Shown in pieces: positions 1-10,157 of a DNA stretch of 64,000 nt. The translations under genes and the position numbers were made by a program. Under the pieces are notes generated by a model. That model saw nothing but the letters and a program-made list of their open reading frames with translations. It did not search any database and had not been told where the DNA came from. How positions within the stretch are numbered: position 1 is the stretch's first letter; each line of letters opens with the position of its first letter. This DNA is from Homarus americanus (lineage: Eukaryota > Arthropoda > Malacostraca > Decapoda > Nephropidae): NCBI RefSeq assembly GCF_018991925.1, contig NW_024711973.1:292001-356000 (forward strand), written 5' to 3'.

Positions 1-830
1 TCCCTCCCTCACTCTCCCTCCCTCCCTCCCTCCCTTACTCACACTCCACTCCCCTCCCTCCCTCTCTCTCACCTCCTCCCTCCCTCTCTCTCACCCCACC
101 TCCCTCCCTCCCTCTCTCTCACCTCCCTCACTCTCATAGTCCCTTCCACTGTGACACGCTGCCTCTCTTTCTTTCTCTCTTTTCCCCCCTCTCTTGTCAC
201 ACTATTAGTCATCTTCCTTTCTTTTCCCTCACCCATCGATCTCCCACTCTCTTCCGTCTTTCTTGCACCCTTTTACTCTTCTTTACTACCCCTCCTCCTC
301 CTCCTACTTCCCCTTCCATCCCTTCCCTCCTCCCTCTTTTTACTTCACTCCCTCCACACTCATCGATCTTACTCTCTCCCCCCACCCTCCACCTCCTCCT
401 CATGTTCCTCCTTTACCTTTTCCCCCCTCCTTGTATTTCTCCTCGTCTTCTTTTTCCTTCTTATCCTCCTCCTTTTACTCCTCTTCATCCCTTTCCTCCT
501 CCTTATTCTCCTATTCCTCCTCCATTTCCTCCCCTTCCTCCTTCTCCACCTCCCTCTTTTCCTCTTCCCCCTCCTCCTTTTCTCTTTCGCATTCCCTTCC
601 TCCTTCTCCTTCTTTGACTCTTCCTCATCCCTTTCCTCCCCATTCTCCTCCTCCTCCTTCTTTGACTCTTCCTCATCCCTTTCCTCCCCATTCTCCTCCT
701 CCTCCACCTCATTTTACTCATCTTTCTCTTCCCCTTTTCCTCTTCTCTTCCTCCACCTCCTCCTCCTCCTTTTCTTCCACTTCCTCTTCCTTCTCCTCGA
801 CCCTCCCATATGTATACTAGAGAAGTGTAT
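1..830. repeat. Pyrimidine-rich low-complexity tract
   Basis: The plus strand is almost entirely C and T, first as CCCT/TCTC runs (1-135) and then as TCC/TTC-rich DNA. A 48-bp unit beginning TTTGACTCTTCCTCATCC occurs twice in tandem, at about 613 and 661. Open frames on both strands here are Ser/Pro/Leu/Phe-rich or Arg/Glu/Lys-rich translations of this skewed composition and are not credible genes. Confidence 0.9.
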
Positions 831-889
831 TTCCCCTTCCATTCAGTCGTTGTGGTTGTAATTCAAGTGCTAGAGCCAAGTACAGTGGT

Positions 890-1221
890 TCAGAGTGAGT
901 GGTGTGGCGGGGTGTGGTTTAGTGTGGTGTAAATTAGTGTGGTGTGACGGGGTGTGGTTTAGTGTGATGAGGCGTGATTTAGTGTGTATGTTGTGTGGTT
1001 TAGTGTGGTGTGGCGAGGTTTTTTAGTTTAGTGTGGTGAATTAGTGTGGTGTGGCGGGGTGTGGTTGAAAATGTGATGAGACTTGGATTAGTGTGGTTGT
1101 GAATTAGTGTGGTGTGGCGGGGTGTGGTTTCGTGTGATGCGGCGTTGTTTAGTATTATGTTGTGTGGTTTAGTGTGGTGTGGCGGGGTGTGGTTTAGTGT
1201 GGTGCGAGGGGGTGTGGTTAA
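890..1221. repeat. GTGTGG-rich minisatellite, left part
   Basis: The tract is made of irregular units built from GTGTGGTGTGGCGGGGTGTG and GTTTAGTGTGATG. It stops abruptly at the 3' end of a minus-strand LINE, and the same motif resumes at 3531. This suggests one array split by an insertion. Confidence 0.85.
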
Positions 1222-1309
1222 CATAAGAACCTGAGAAATTAAGGAGTCTACAATAGGCCAGTTGCCCTGTGCATGGCAGCTCCTGTCGAGAGTTATTACC
1301 ACTCTCTAT

Positions 1310-1995
1310 CATCCATGAATCTATCTAGCCTCCTTTTAAAACTTTCCAGCGTTCCAGCCATTACTACAAAGTTGCTAAGCTTGTTTCACTCGTCTACCAC
1401 CCTATTTGTGGACCAGTTCCTTCCTATCTCCCTCCTAAACCTAAACTTATCCAACTTAAATCCGTTGCTACGAGTCCTATCCTGCTCGGATATTATAAGA
1501 ACTTTATTTATATCTCCTTTATTGATTCATTTCACCCACTTAAATACTTCTATCATATCTCCCCCGCACTCTTCGTCTTTCTAGAGAATGCAAGTTTAGT
1601 TTCTTTAATCTATCCTGATATGGATGGTTTCTAAGTCTCCGAATCATTTTCGTCATTCTTCGCTGCACAAACTCCAGTGCATTATCCATTCTATAATAGG
1701 AGCACCAGAAATGAACAGCATAATCGAGGTGCGGCCTGACTAGCGCAAGATATAGTTGCAATAAGACCTCTGCACTCTTATTACTTACACTTTTAGATAT
1801 AAAACCTAATACTCTGTTTGCCTTATTTTGAATATTAACGCACTGTTTTCTTGGCCGTAGGTTCGGGTTTACAAGTACCCCTAAGTCTCTTTCACAAGTT
1901 GACTTCTCTAAGTTGTTGTTGTCAAGGCTGTGTACATTGACAGTATTTGTTCTTCGAATATTTAGTACGCTGCACTTGCTGGTGTTGAATTTCAT
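1310..1995 (-). pseudogene. RT C-terminal region of LINE family A copy 1
   Basis: The minus-strand frame 1995-1540 translates to the conserved region downstream of the RT catalytic core of CR1-like LINEs. Visible blocks are MKFNTSKCSVLN, ERDLGVLV, NKANRVLGFI, LALVRPHLDYAVHFW, FVQRRMTKMI and LNLHSLERRRVRG. The frame is lost at 1540, and the rest of the C-terminus is recognisable to about 1310 by DNA similarity to the copy at 6283-6582. It belongs with the RT core at 2056-2418, from which a stop separates it. No function remains. Confidence 0.8.
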
Positions 1996-2055
1996 TTGCC
2001 ATTTTTCTGACCACTCCTGCAGTTTATCTAAATCCTCCTGTAGTGCATTTGCATC

Positions 2056-2440
2056 CTACCCTGAATTAATCTGCCGCCCTATTTTGGTGTCATCCGCAAA
2101 CTTACTTATGTCACTGCTGATCCCAGTATCTAGATCGTTTATGTAGATTATGAAGAAGAGTGGGCCCAGTACTGACCCCTGGGGAACCCCACTGGTTACA
2201 CAGCCCCAATTAGATTTAACACCATCTACGCTGACCCTCTGTGTTCTATCGGTGAGCCATGATTTTATCCAATTTAAAGCTTTCCCCTCGATACCATGAG
2301 CCTTAACTTTTCTCAGAAGCCTCTGATGTGGTACTTTGTCAAACGCTTTGCTAAAGTCTAAGTAAATAACATCGTTATTTTCTTCATTATCTACTACCTC
2401 GAAGACTTTCCTAAACAACGTCAGCAGATTTGTTAGACAA
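2056..2440 (-). pseudogene. RT catalytic core of LINE family A copy 1
   Basis: On the minus strand the frame shows the RT blocks in order. DVIYLDFSKAFDKVPH carries the first catalytic Asp, SGVPQGSVLGPLFFIIYIND is the fingers/palm motif, and KFADDTKIG at about 2081-2103 is the catalytic FADD box. The palm is therefore intact at motif level. Upstream, the FTSGRSC-like region is broken by frameshifts around 2440-2700. The enzyme would copy LINE RNA at nicked chromosomal DNA (target-primed reverse transcription), but this copy lacks a continuous ORF. Confidence 0.85.
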
Positions 2441-2659
2441 GATTTTCTTTTTGCAAACCCATGTTGAGAGTCGTAGATTAATTTGTTTTTCTCTAAATGC
2501 GATCGGATGCTATTTGCTATAATTTATTCAAAAAATTTCCCAATACTGATGTCAAACTAATCGGCCGGTAATTTGACGCTTATGCTCTGACTCCCTTTTT
2601 GAATATGGGTACTACATTTGCCTGTTTCCAAAAGTCTGGTGCAACTCCCGTGTCTAATT

Positions 2660-3400
2660 TACGAGGGGTCTGCTAATCTGTTCCTTCACTCATTCAAAAC
2701 TCGAGGGAAAATTTCATCCGACCCTGGGGATTTTGTCTTCTTTAATTTATTTATCTTCTTGAAAACATCCTTTTTCTGATAATGATATTCTTTAATTTCT
2801 CTTCTTCATTTCCCCTAAATATCAGTTCCACTTCTGGCATTTCCTCGTGAATTTCTTCTGTGAAAACTGATAAGAAATAGCTGTTTAATGCTTTGCTTAT
2901 TTTCTCACTATCATCGATCACTTCCAATCTCTCTGACTTTAAAGGCTCCACTTTGTCTTTGACCTTGTCCTATATACCTGGAAAAATGCCTTGGGATTCG
3001 CCAAGGGATTCTCTTGCTATCCTGTTTCCGTAGTCCCTCTTTGCCTTCCTTACATTTTTCTGAACATTCCTAGATAGTTTATTATACCTATTTCTGAGAT
3101 GCTCCTCTCCTCCCTTTAATTTCTTATAAATTCCTTTCTTTATTCCTGTCATGTTTATTCATTTTTTGTCATCCACCTTGGCTCATTCTTATTTAACCTA
3201 TTTTTTCTGTATGGTATATTTTGTTCTTGTGCTTGAAAAAGTATACTAGTGAATATATTATTGTGTCGCCGGTGACCTCACCCGTTCGTACCTGGGACTG
3301 ACCTGACTGTTCCCAGGCGACCTCACATAGGTACCTTTTTAACCCCTCATAATCCGCCGATCGAAAGTCCGGGGTCATTGTTTTTCGTTTCCCAATTTAG
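2660..3400 (-). pseudogene. Linker between endonuclease and RT, LINE family A copy 1
   Basis: Three broken minus-strand frames (3378-3193, 3152-2970, 2951-2751) match in order the intact linker seen in the nested copy at 12124-11612. Recognisable pieces are MTPDFRSADYEGLKRYL, the post-endonuclease segment of CR1-type ORF2; GIYKKLKGGEEHLRNRYNKL; and KISKALNSYFLSVFTEEIHE. The region is basic and helical in composition, as usual for this linker. Multiple frameshifts separate the pieces. Confidence 0.7.
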
Positions 3401-3530
3401 GGTGAACGTGATTTCTCTATGATCACTGTTCCCTAGTTCTTCCCCTGCTGTGATACCTCTGATAATATTTTCTTTATTTGTTAATACTAGATCTAATATA
3501 ATGTTACCTCCAGTAGGTTCTGTAATTAGT

Positions 3531-3597
3531 TGTGGTGTGGCGGGGTGTGGTGTGGTGTGGTGCGATACAGCGTGGTGTGGTGCAGTCTGCTTGTATG
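3531..3597. repeat. GTGTGG-rich minisatellite, right remnant
   Basis: The motif GTGGTGTGGCGGGGTGTGG resumes here, directly after the truncated 5' end of LINE family A copy 1. It matches the array at 890-1221, so the LINE probably inserted into a pre-existing minisatellite. Confidence 0.75.
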
Positions 3598-3642
3598 GGA
3601 GGGTAGCTGGGGCTATATGTATATACAGTATATGTATAAGAA

Positions 3643-3945
3643 CATAAGAACATAAGAAAGTGGGATACTGCAGGAGGCCGACTGGCCCATACAGGGCAGA
3701 TCCCTTTCACACCCATCCCAGCACTTCCATGTGCCTATCCAACTTCGTCTTGAAGCTCCCTAGCGTCCCCGATCCTACTATAGCACTCGGTAGCCTATTC
3801 CACATATCCACAACTCTATTACCAAACCAGTGCTTGCCTATATCCTTTCTGAATCGGAATTTATCTAATTTAAAGCCATTTGTTCTAGTTATTTCGTTAT
3901 TACTGAGCTTCAGAACATCTTCCATTTTACCCTTGTTAATCCCAC
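3643..3945 (-). mobile_element. CR1-like LINE family D, 3' end fragment
   Basis: This is a minus-strand 3' fragment of a third CR1-like family. The frame 3925-3707 encodes the ORF2 C-terminus (blocks NGFKLDKFRFRKDIGKHWF, NRVVDMWNRLPSAIV, LDRHMEVLGWV). It is followed by a 3' UTR with the TGGGCCAGTCGGCC hairpin, TGCAG and the tail TTCTTATGTTCTTATG (complement at 3643-3659). It abuts a plus-strand family B fragment at 3945/3946, so the two 3' tails point outward. Confidence 0.8.
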
Positions 3946-4613
3946 TGCGAGAAAGATTTAGGAGTAATGATAAGTAGGAATCTCAAGTCAAGTAAACAAT
4001 GTGTTTTTGCTCGTAACAAGGCTAATAAAGTACTTGGGTTCATACAAAGGAGTGTTAGTTACAAGACTAGCGAGGTCATCCTAAAACTATATCTTGCGCT
4101 TGTGAGACCTCACTTGGATTACGCAGTTCAATTATGGTCACCGTATTACAGAATGGGTATAGAATTCTTGGAAAGAATCCAGAGGAGAATGACAAGACTA
4201 ATCCCGGGCATTAGGAACCTTGAGTATAGAGACAGGTTAAAGCATCTTAATTTGCACTCCCTCGAGAGACGTAGAGTAAGGGGCGATATGATAGAGGTGT
4301 ATAAATGGAAGTCAGGGCTAAACAAAGGGGACATGACAAAGGTAGCGAACTCGTAACAATGGTTTTTAAATTAGACAAATTTAGATTTAGGCGCCAAATA
4401 GGTAAACAGTGGTTTGGAAATAGAGTAGTGGACTAGTGGAACAAGTTACCAAACATCATCATTAACTCGAATAATCTTGATAGTTTCAAACATAGGTTGG
4501 ATGGATATATGAGCAATAGGGGTTGGGTGTAAATTGGACTGTCCAGTGTGGGCCAATAGGCCCGCTGCAGTTTCCTCCATTCTTGTGTTCTTATGTCTAT
4601 CATAAATTCTTTA
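3946..4613 (+). mobile_element. CR1-like LINE family B, 3' fragment
   Basis: The fragment begins inside the RT C-terminal region (LGVMISRNLK-like) and runs to the 3' end. The frame 3967-4356 encodes NKANKVLGFIQRSVSYKTSE, LALVRPHLDYAVQLWSPYYR and LNLHSLERRRVRGDMIEVYK. A short internal deletion near 4341 and a stop near 4434 break the rest. The 3' UTR holds the hairpin GGGCCAATAGGCCC (4550-4563), then TGCAG, and ends in TTCTTGTGTTCTTATG. Confidence 0.85.
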
Positions 4614-4935
4614 GTGTGTATCCGTGTATAAAATATGTATTTTTAAAGTTTACACGAGGACCCGAAATACACCCCCAGTATTCTCCTACACCCACATAAA
4701 CCCCTCCCCAAAACCACAGCAGTATTGACTCTTAATAAAAGAGAAGAATCTAATTTACTTGCGAAAGTCAATCAGGAATCGTCTCAGGTAAACAGTTTAG
4801 GTGTGGTTATCTGCTGCTCGTAAGGTCGTCTTTCCTGCCCCTACAATATAATAACCAACTCTTTATAAAGTATAGTTTTATAATGTCCCAAATCTGATGT
4901 TATTGCCTCGGGTCACCTAAGAGCGGTCGACGGGC
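4614..4935. other. No feature seen
   Basis: This is AT-leaning DNA without a recognisable coding frame, RNA gene or element terminus. Confidence 0.5.
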
Positions 4936-5125
4936 TGAGGAGGAGTAGAGAAGAGTTGAGGTATTGAGGATAGTGAAGATAGTGAGGATTATTGAGGGTA
5001 GTGAAGATAGTAAAGATAGTGAGGATTATTGAGGGTAGTGAAGATAGTAAAGATAGTGAGGATTATTGAGGGTAGTGAAGATAGTGCGGGACAGTGAGGT
5101 TATTACAGACAGTGAAGGAGAATAA
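4936..5125. repeat. 37-bp minisatellite, about 3-4 copies
   Basis: Units of 37 bp containing GAAGATAGTAAAGATAGTG and AGGATTATTGAGGGTAGT repeat between about 4968 and 5090. More degenerate GATAGTGA units lie on both sides. Confidence 0.8.
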
Positions 5126-5750
5126 GGATAGTAACATTTAGATACAGTGTGCATATTGAACACACTCAGTATACTGAAGATAATGATGCTAATGAGACTA
5201 AAAAACTAATCATGTTAATTATTCAAGTACAGTAAATTCCTCGCTAAAGCTTCCATTACAAACTAATTTTTTTACCGACCAAGCTACGTCATCAAGTCAT
5301 CAACCTCACATAATGACAGGATGGATAATCACGATATTACCCGAAAATCGTATATAGTAATTCTTTGTTCATGATATAAATGTATTGAATTATTGAACGT
5401 AAACGCTACCCACCTACCATGTGAATCTGGACATACCTGCTGTAGATGTGTCCAATAAACTGGTATAAATTTTATGTTACTTTCAATGCTTTTCCGTTTG
5501 AGAGCCAGTTTTATACTTCAGATAATCGATATCGGGTATAGGTTCACTACTATATCCGATTTTAAGTAATGTTTGTATAGATTACTTTGAGTTTTACGTT
5601 GTTACCGTAAATCTAACCATAAATTTGACTTTGTTTTCAGTGTGTAAACGATTTTTTTTCGTTTTGGTCAGATTCTTTAAACAATTATGATTATTTGTAT
5701 TTATTTACTTACTTATTTTTTGCAGCTTGGAAGTGGAATTCTTAGGTTAT
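5126..5750. other. No feature seen (AT-rich)
   Basis: This is AT-rich single-copy-looking sequence. No open frame of interest, RNA gene or repeat edge was found. Confidence 0.5.
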
Positions 5751-6652
<902 letters not shown>

Positions 6653-6676
6653 ATATGTGTGTGTGTGTGTGTGTGT
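6653..6676. repeat. (TG)n microsatellite
   Basis: About ten TG units lie between the LINE A tail and the 3' terminus of the PLE that follows. Confidence 0.85.
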
Positions 6677-6763
6677 CATGTACAGTAGATCCACAATGGA
6701 AACGTGGCCAAGATAAATCTCGATAAAACCACACAGAAAAAGGCCAACACTGGAGCACCTTAG

Positions 6764-6791
6764 CTTTCGCCTTTATTCAGGACATCTTCAG
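6764..6791 (-). ncRNA. Hammerhead-like core in PLE family 1 terminus
   Basis: On the minus strand the element end reads CTGAAGA, a stem, GAAAG. This is the order of conserved core residues of a hammerhead ribozyme (CUGANGA, stem II, GAAA). Hammerhead motifs are known from PLE terminal repeats. The stem has a G-U wobble here, and one unpaired U precedes it. Self-cleavage is not shown. Confidence 0.4.
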
Positions 6792-6986
6792 AGGCAACAA
6801 AATTTACAGGGACTGAGAGAGGCTTATACACAAAGGGTGACCCACATAACATCAGGTCAGGTCATTAACATGGAATCCACTAATCCACACACCACCTCCA
6901 CCGCACAAGAAATAAGAGCTTATAAAAAATGAGCAACGTAACAAGTAAGGTCAAGTCAGGTAAAAAATATGAGACCCACTAATCAT

Positions 6987-7440
6987 CTATCCTACATCTA
7001 CCTCAAATGCTTTCAAAGCATTTTTAACCTTGGGCCACTGATAAATAAATTTATGAAACATATCATCAGTTTTGTACTGACCATCACTAAGGTTTATAGA
7101 ATTCAATTCCCTAATCAAACTTGCTTCAACCAGAAGTCTTTCTGTGACACATGATGATTTATACACTTCTAAACTGTTTTCCCAATCTATGGGATGATTA
7201 TTGTCCCTTATATGAACGAGCAGTGCACTGCTTTCAGATGCTGTTCTAATATTGTACTTTTGCTGTTTAATTCTGAGTTGCAATGCTTTCCCAGTCTGAC
7301 CTACATAATTTCCATTGCAATTGCTACATGGAATACAGAAAACACTTCCATTTACATTCAAGGTTGAGCTGTTCTTAATTAACATATTAGTAACAGTTGA
7401 GTAATACTTAGAAACAACTTTAATGTTTAATAATTTAAGG
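6987..7440 (-). pseudogene. GIY-YIG endonuclease domain of PLE family 1
   Basis: The minus-strand frame 7385-6987 encodes the C-terminal endonuclease of a Penelope-like element. The blocks are CIPCSNCNGNYVGQTGKAL, which gives a CxxC pair and YVGQT in place of YIG, then LRIKQQKYNIRT with the catalytic-type Arg, HIRDNNHPIDWENS, and ERLLVEASLI with the catalytic Glu. The motif set is complete, though the frame has lost its RT. In PLEs this domain nicks DNA to prime reverse transcription. A second copy, with one stop codon, lies at 31735-32110. Confidence 0.82.
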
Positions 7441-7542
7441 GATTGAACTAATGGGACAAATTCATTGCGATAAGGTAGTCAAAATATTCTTAATATAGCA
7501 ACTTGTGTAGTATGAGTACAATCAATGGATTTTTAGTTACCT

Positions 7543-7570
7543 CTGAAGATGTCGTGAATGAAGACGAAAG
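7543..7570 (+). ncRNA. Hammerhead-like core, inverted copy
   Basis: CTGAAGA (7543-7549), U, the stem GUC/GAC with a 9-nt loop, and GAAAG (7566-7570) repeat the core seen at 6764-6791 in opposite orientation. Confidence 0.4.
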
Positions 7571-7577
7571 CTAAGGT

Positions 7578-7944
7578 CCATCTTAATTTGCACTCCATCG
7601 AGAGACGTAGAGTGAGAGGCGATATGATAGAGGTGTATAAATGGAAGTCAGGGTTAAACAAAGGGGACATTACAAAGGTACTCAAACTATCCAACCAGGA
7701 GCGAACTCGTAACAATGATTTTAAATTAGACAAATATAGATTTAGGCGCGAAATATGTAAACAATGGCTTGGAAATAGAGTAGTGGACGAGTGGAACAAT
7801 TTACCAAACACCATCATTAACTCGAATACACTGGATAGCTTTAACATTGGTTGGATAGATATATAGATATATGAGCAATAGGGGTTGGGTGTAAATGGGA
7901 CTGCCCAGTATGGGCCAATAAGCCCACTGCAGTTTCCTCCACTC
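7578..7944 (+). mobile_element. CR1-like LINE family B, short 3' fragment
   Basis: The fragment starts within ORF2 at CATCTTAATTTGCACTCC, directly at the PLE end. It encodes LNLHSIERRRVRGDMIEVYK through LDKYRFRREICKQWLGNRVV before a stop at 7864, and carries a mutated hairpin near 7912-7925. Its tail is replaced by an (AT)n run at 7945. Confidence 0.85.
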
Positions 7945-7972
7945 ATATATATATATATATATATATATGCTC
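7945..7972. repeat. (AT)n microsatellite
   Basis: About twelve AT units lie between the LINE B end and the next PLE fragment. Confidence 0.9.
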
Positions 7973-7984
7973 TATAAAACAAAT

Positions 7985-8320
7985 TTTAATTAAGAACTCT
8001 CTCAGCAATGCAGGTGGCTACATTTACAAGGTTCCTTACAAGGAATGTAAGATATTCTACAGATCTTATAACTAGACTTAACATAAATATAATGTTAGGA
8101 CAGGCCAGGAGTCCAATGTTCTGTTAATTCATATGAGAGATAATAAGCATTGCAATGACTGGGATAATGCCTTTTCAGTATTACCTTGTAATTCAATTGT
8201 CAGTAGGAACATTATAGAATCTAGCCTCATTAAACATACCGAATTTGTCAACATGAATTTGAGTAATGGCATGTACAAAGTGGATGATTTTGTGATTAAC
8301 AGGATTTGTAACCAGGTGAA
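7985..8320 (+). pseudogene. GIY-YIG endonuclease remnant of PLE family 2
   Basis: An initial frame reads GGYIYKVPYKECK (GIY-like block). After a frame break the open frame 8133-8381 reads MRDNKHCNDWDNA, then NIIESSLI with the conserved Glu, then MNLSNGMYKVD. The order matches the PLE family 1 endonuclease, with different residues, so it is a separate family. Stops near 8072 make it non-functional. Confidence 0.7.
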
Positions 8321-8446
8321 AGGGTTGGGTCACTACCTAATGATCTGGATATGGTGGACACCTGCTGTCCCTAGGGACTAGATCTCACTCTCCTTTACTG
8401 TATATATTAGCTTTGTCAGTAATTACTCCTTAGTCTGTACTCACCC

Positions 8447-8470
8447 CCGAAGATGTGAATTACACGAAAG
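8447..8470 (+). ncRNA. Hammerhead-like core in PLE family 2 terminus
   Basis: The order is CCGAAGA (8447-8453), U, stem GUG/CAC with a 5-nt loop, then GAAAGCG. Compared with family 1 the stem changed from GUC/GAC to GUG/CAC, which keeps pairing. The second core base is C instead of U. Confidence 0.4.
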
Positions 8471-8520
8471 CGCTTGGGAACTTCGTGTTTTCTTGTTTCC
8501 TATGTGGTTATCAGCACAGA

Positions 8521-9394
8521 GAGAGAGGAACAACGGTCATGTCATAGATTAGGAGAAAGTCAAGCGTTTACAAATGTTATAAGTTATGAAAACTTAGGAT
8601 TATATAATCAATTTTCATTCACAATTTAATGAATTCAGTCTCAGTGAAGGACCACATAGCCATTAACATAAGCAGTAATCAGAGAGCATTACGTGACCCT
8701 GACCCCTACTAAGACCATCTTACCTCACATTAGTTACGGCACCACAATGACCTGAATACATATCATTTAACTAATTAGGAGACAATTAATTGGCTGTCAC
8801 TGACGTGGGGATGAACTGGATAATCGGATATATCGCTTGTCTTCAGGGTCACTGGTTCGCGCCCAAGGCACTCAGATAAGAACGGTTGCCAAACTTTATA
8901 ATTAGAGAAGTGAAGGCTATCAAATGGAGTGCCTACTACACTCTAGACACACTGCAAATGCCATTCAATTACATCACTGAGACATTATAAAAGGCGGTAC
9001 TTGTAGGAGTGGGTCTTGCTTCCTTAAAGATTATAAAGGGTATTTGCAACTGTACATATACGGATATATATCTATGTATATGTGCATTTATTCCTTTACA
9101 GTTAATCAAGAAAATCTAAAATGGATCTGTCAATCTCACGCATTCATCTTACTCTTCCATTGTTCATGTTTTGGAGACAAAAGCTGTTGAACATTGGACG
9201 GAAATTAAAGTGAGTGTTCCGACCTTCTTATCAACACGTGACTCTTGTCGCTGCCATCTGTGTTGGCGCAGAAATAAAAAAAAACAATGGATGGTAAAAC
9301 GTCCTTGTGGAGCCTGTCACCCAGACAGATACTTTTTGCCACCAACGTTACTAAACCACAGCTCAGTTTTAGTACTTTTGCTGCCTTTTCGTAA
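8521..9394. other. Mostly unassigned sequence
   Basis: Apart from a tRNA-like stretch at 8802-8866 nothing is recognised. The open frame that starts at 9171 is only meaningful after about 9395, where LINE B begins. Confidence 0.5.
8802..8866 (+). other. tRNA-like stretch, possible SINE head
   Basis: GATGAACTGGATAATCGG resembles an A box and GGTTCGCGCCC (8854-8864) resembles a B box, spaced as in tRNA-derived SINEs. No cloverleaf folds cleanly and no second copy is seen, so the call is weak. Confidence 0.3.
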
Positions 9395-10083
9395 ACGTTG
9401 TATTTGCTTCACAAGCGGGCGTTCATGTCTAATTAATCTATTAACATTCTTTTCAGCTGTTTTCGAATCAGTGGACGAGGGGCACGACTATGATGTGGTA
9501 TATCTTGACTTTAGTAAAGCCTTCGACAGAATCCCACACGAAAGACTAATAAGAAAAGTGGAGGCTCATGGGATTGGAGGAGATATTCTAAAAAGGATTA
9601 GTGCGTGGTTACAGGACAGGAAACAGCGAGTGAGCATTAACGGCACCAAATTCGATTGGAGTAACGTCACTAGTGGGGTACCCAAGGCTCAGTACTTGGA
9701 CTATTATTATTTATTATATACATAAACGACATAGATATCGGCGTAGACAGCAACATAATTAAATTTGCTGACGACACTAAAATAGGGTGTATAATTAAAT
9801 CTGACGAGGACTCCGCAAAACTACAGGGAGATCTAAAAAAAATTTTCGAATGGTCTGAAGAATGGCAGATGAAATTCAATGAGGACAAATGTAAAGTACT
9901 TAGTCTAGGAGATGTAAACAGTGAAACCAGATATCAGATGAACAACGATGTTCTAGATAAATCTGAATGTGTGAAAGATTTAGGAGCAATGTTAAGTAGG
10001 AATCTTAAGCCAAGTAAACAATGTGTATTTGCTCGAAACAAGGCTAATAAAGTACTTGGGTTCATACAAAGGAGTGTTAGTTA
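9395..10083 (+). mobile_element. CR1-like LINE family B, left half of an interrupted copy
   Basis: This plus-strand LINE is 5'-truncated at the start of the RT domain. It stops at 10083 inside the block GVTSGVP...IQRSVSY, where a minus-strand family A element begins. The rest of the same frame resumes at 13001. The intact family order (IQRSVSYKTSEVILKLYLAL) is continuous at 23500-23560, so this copy was split by insertion. Confidence 0.88.
9395..10083 (+). pseudogene. RT domain of interrupted LINE family B
   Basis: Blocks in order are FTSGRSCLINLLTFF, DYDVVYLDFSKAFDRIPHER with the first catalytic Asp, VTSGVP followed by a frameshift at about 9683, IKFADDTKIG with the FADD box (about 9758-9785), and MKFNEDKCKVLSLGDVN. 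A frameshift in the GVPQG motif and the later insertion make it dead. It supplies the RT N-terminal part that the other family B copies in the window lack. Confidence 0.85.
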
Positions 10084-10157
10084 CATAAGAACACAAGAAA
10101 ATAAGGAGTCTGCAATAGGCCGGTTGGCCTATGCATGGCAGCTCCTGTCGAGAGTTA

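Larger units (their letters stand above)
1222..3530 (-). mobile_element. CR1-like non-LTR retrotransposon, family A, copy 1 (decayed)
   Basis: This is a minus-strand LINE truncated at its 5' end. Reading on the minus strand it holds the end of the endonuclease region and the linker (about 3530-2660), the RT (about 2660-2056) and the RT C-terminal region (1995-1310). It then has a 3' UTR with the GGCC hairpin described in the findings and a TTCTTATG-type tail at about 1222-1240. The coding frame is broken by many stops and frameshifts, so the copy is dead. Family A recurs at 5873, 10084, 11191 and 15121. The placement in the CR1 clade rests on the C-terminal motif set (VRPHLDYAV, FVQRRMTKMI, LNLHSLERRRVRG) and the 8-bp 3' repeats, from knowledge of the family. 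Both flanks are GTGTGG minisatellite. Confidence 0.85.
6677..7577 (-). mobile_element. Penelope-like element, family 1, truncated copy
   Basis: This is a minus-strand PLE fragment. Its 3' terminal region (about 6677-6960) starts on the plus strand with GTAGATCCACAATGGAAACG, shared with 31405 and, inverted, 58060. Next come the GIY-YIG endonuclease remnant (6987-7440) and a short stretch matching the RT-endonuclease linker (to about 7500). The right end, 7543-7577, is an inverted copy of 6760-6791, so the fragment has inverted termini. A LINE B fragment starts immediately at 7578. Confidence 0.8.
7975..8520 (+). mobile_element. Penelope-like element, family 2, 3' part
   Basis: This plus-strand fragment begins in the endonuclease and extends to the element end. 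The 3' end (about 8440-8512) contains a hammerhead-like core and then TTCGTGTTTTCTTGTTTCC and TGTGGTTATCAGCA. That end sequence recurs at 31345-31388. Confidence 0.7.

Noticed and set aside
151..861. 236-codon Ser/Phe/Leu-rich frame
   Set aside because: It is caused by a pyrimidine-only strand and no motif is present.
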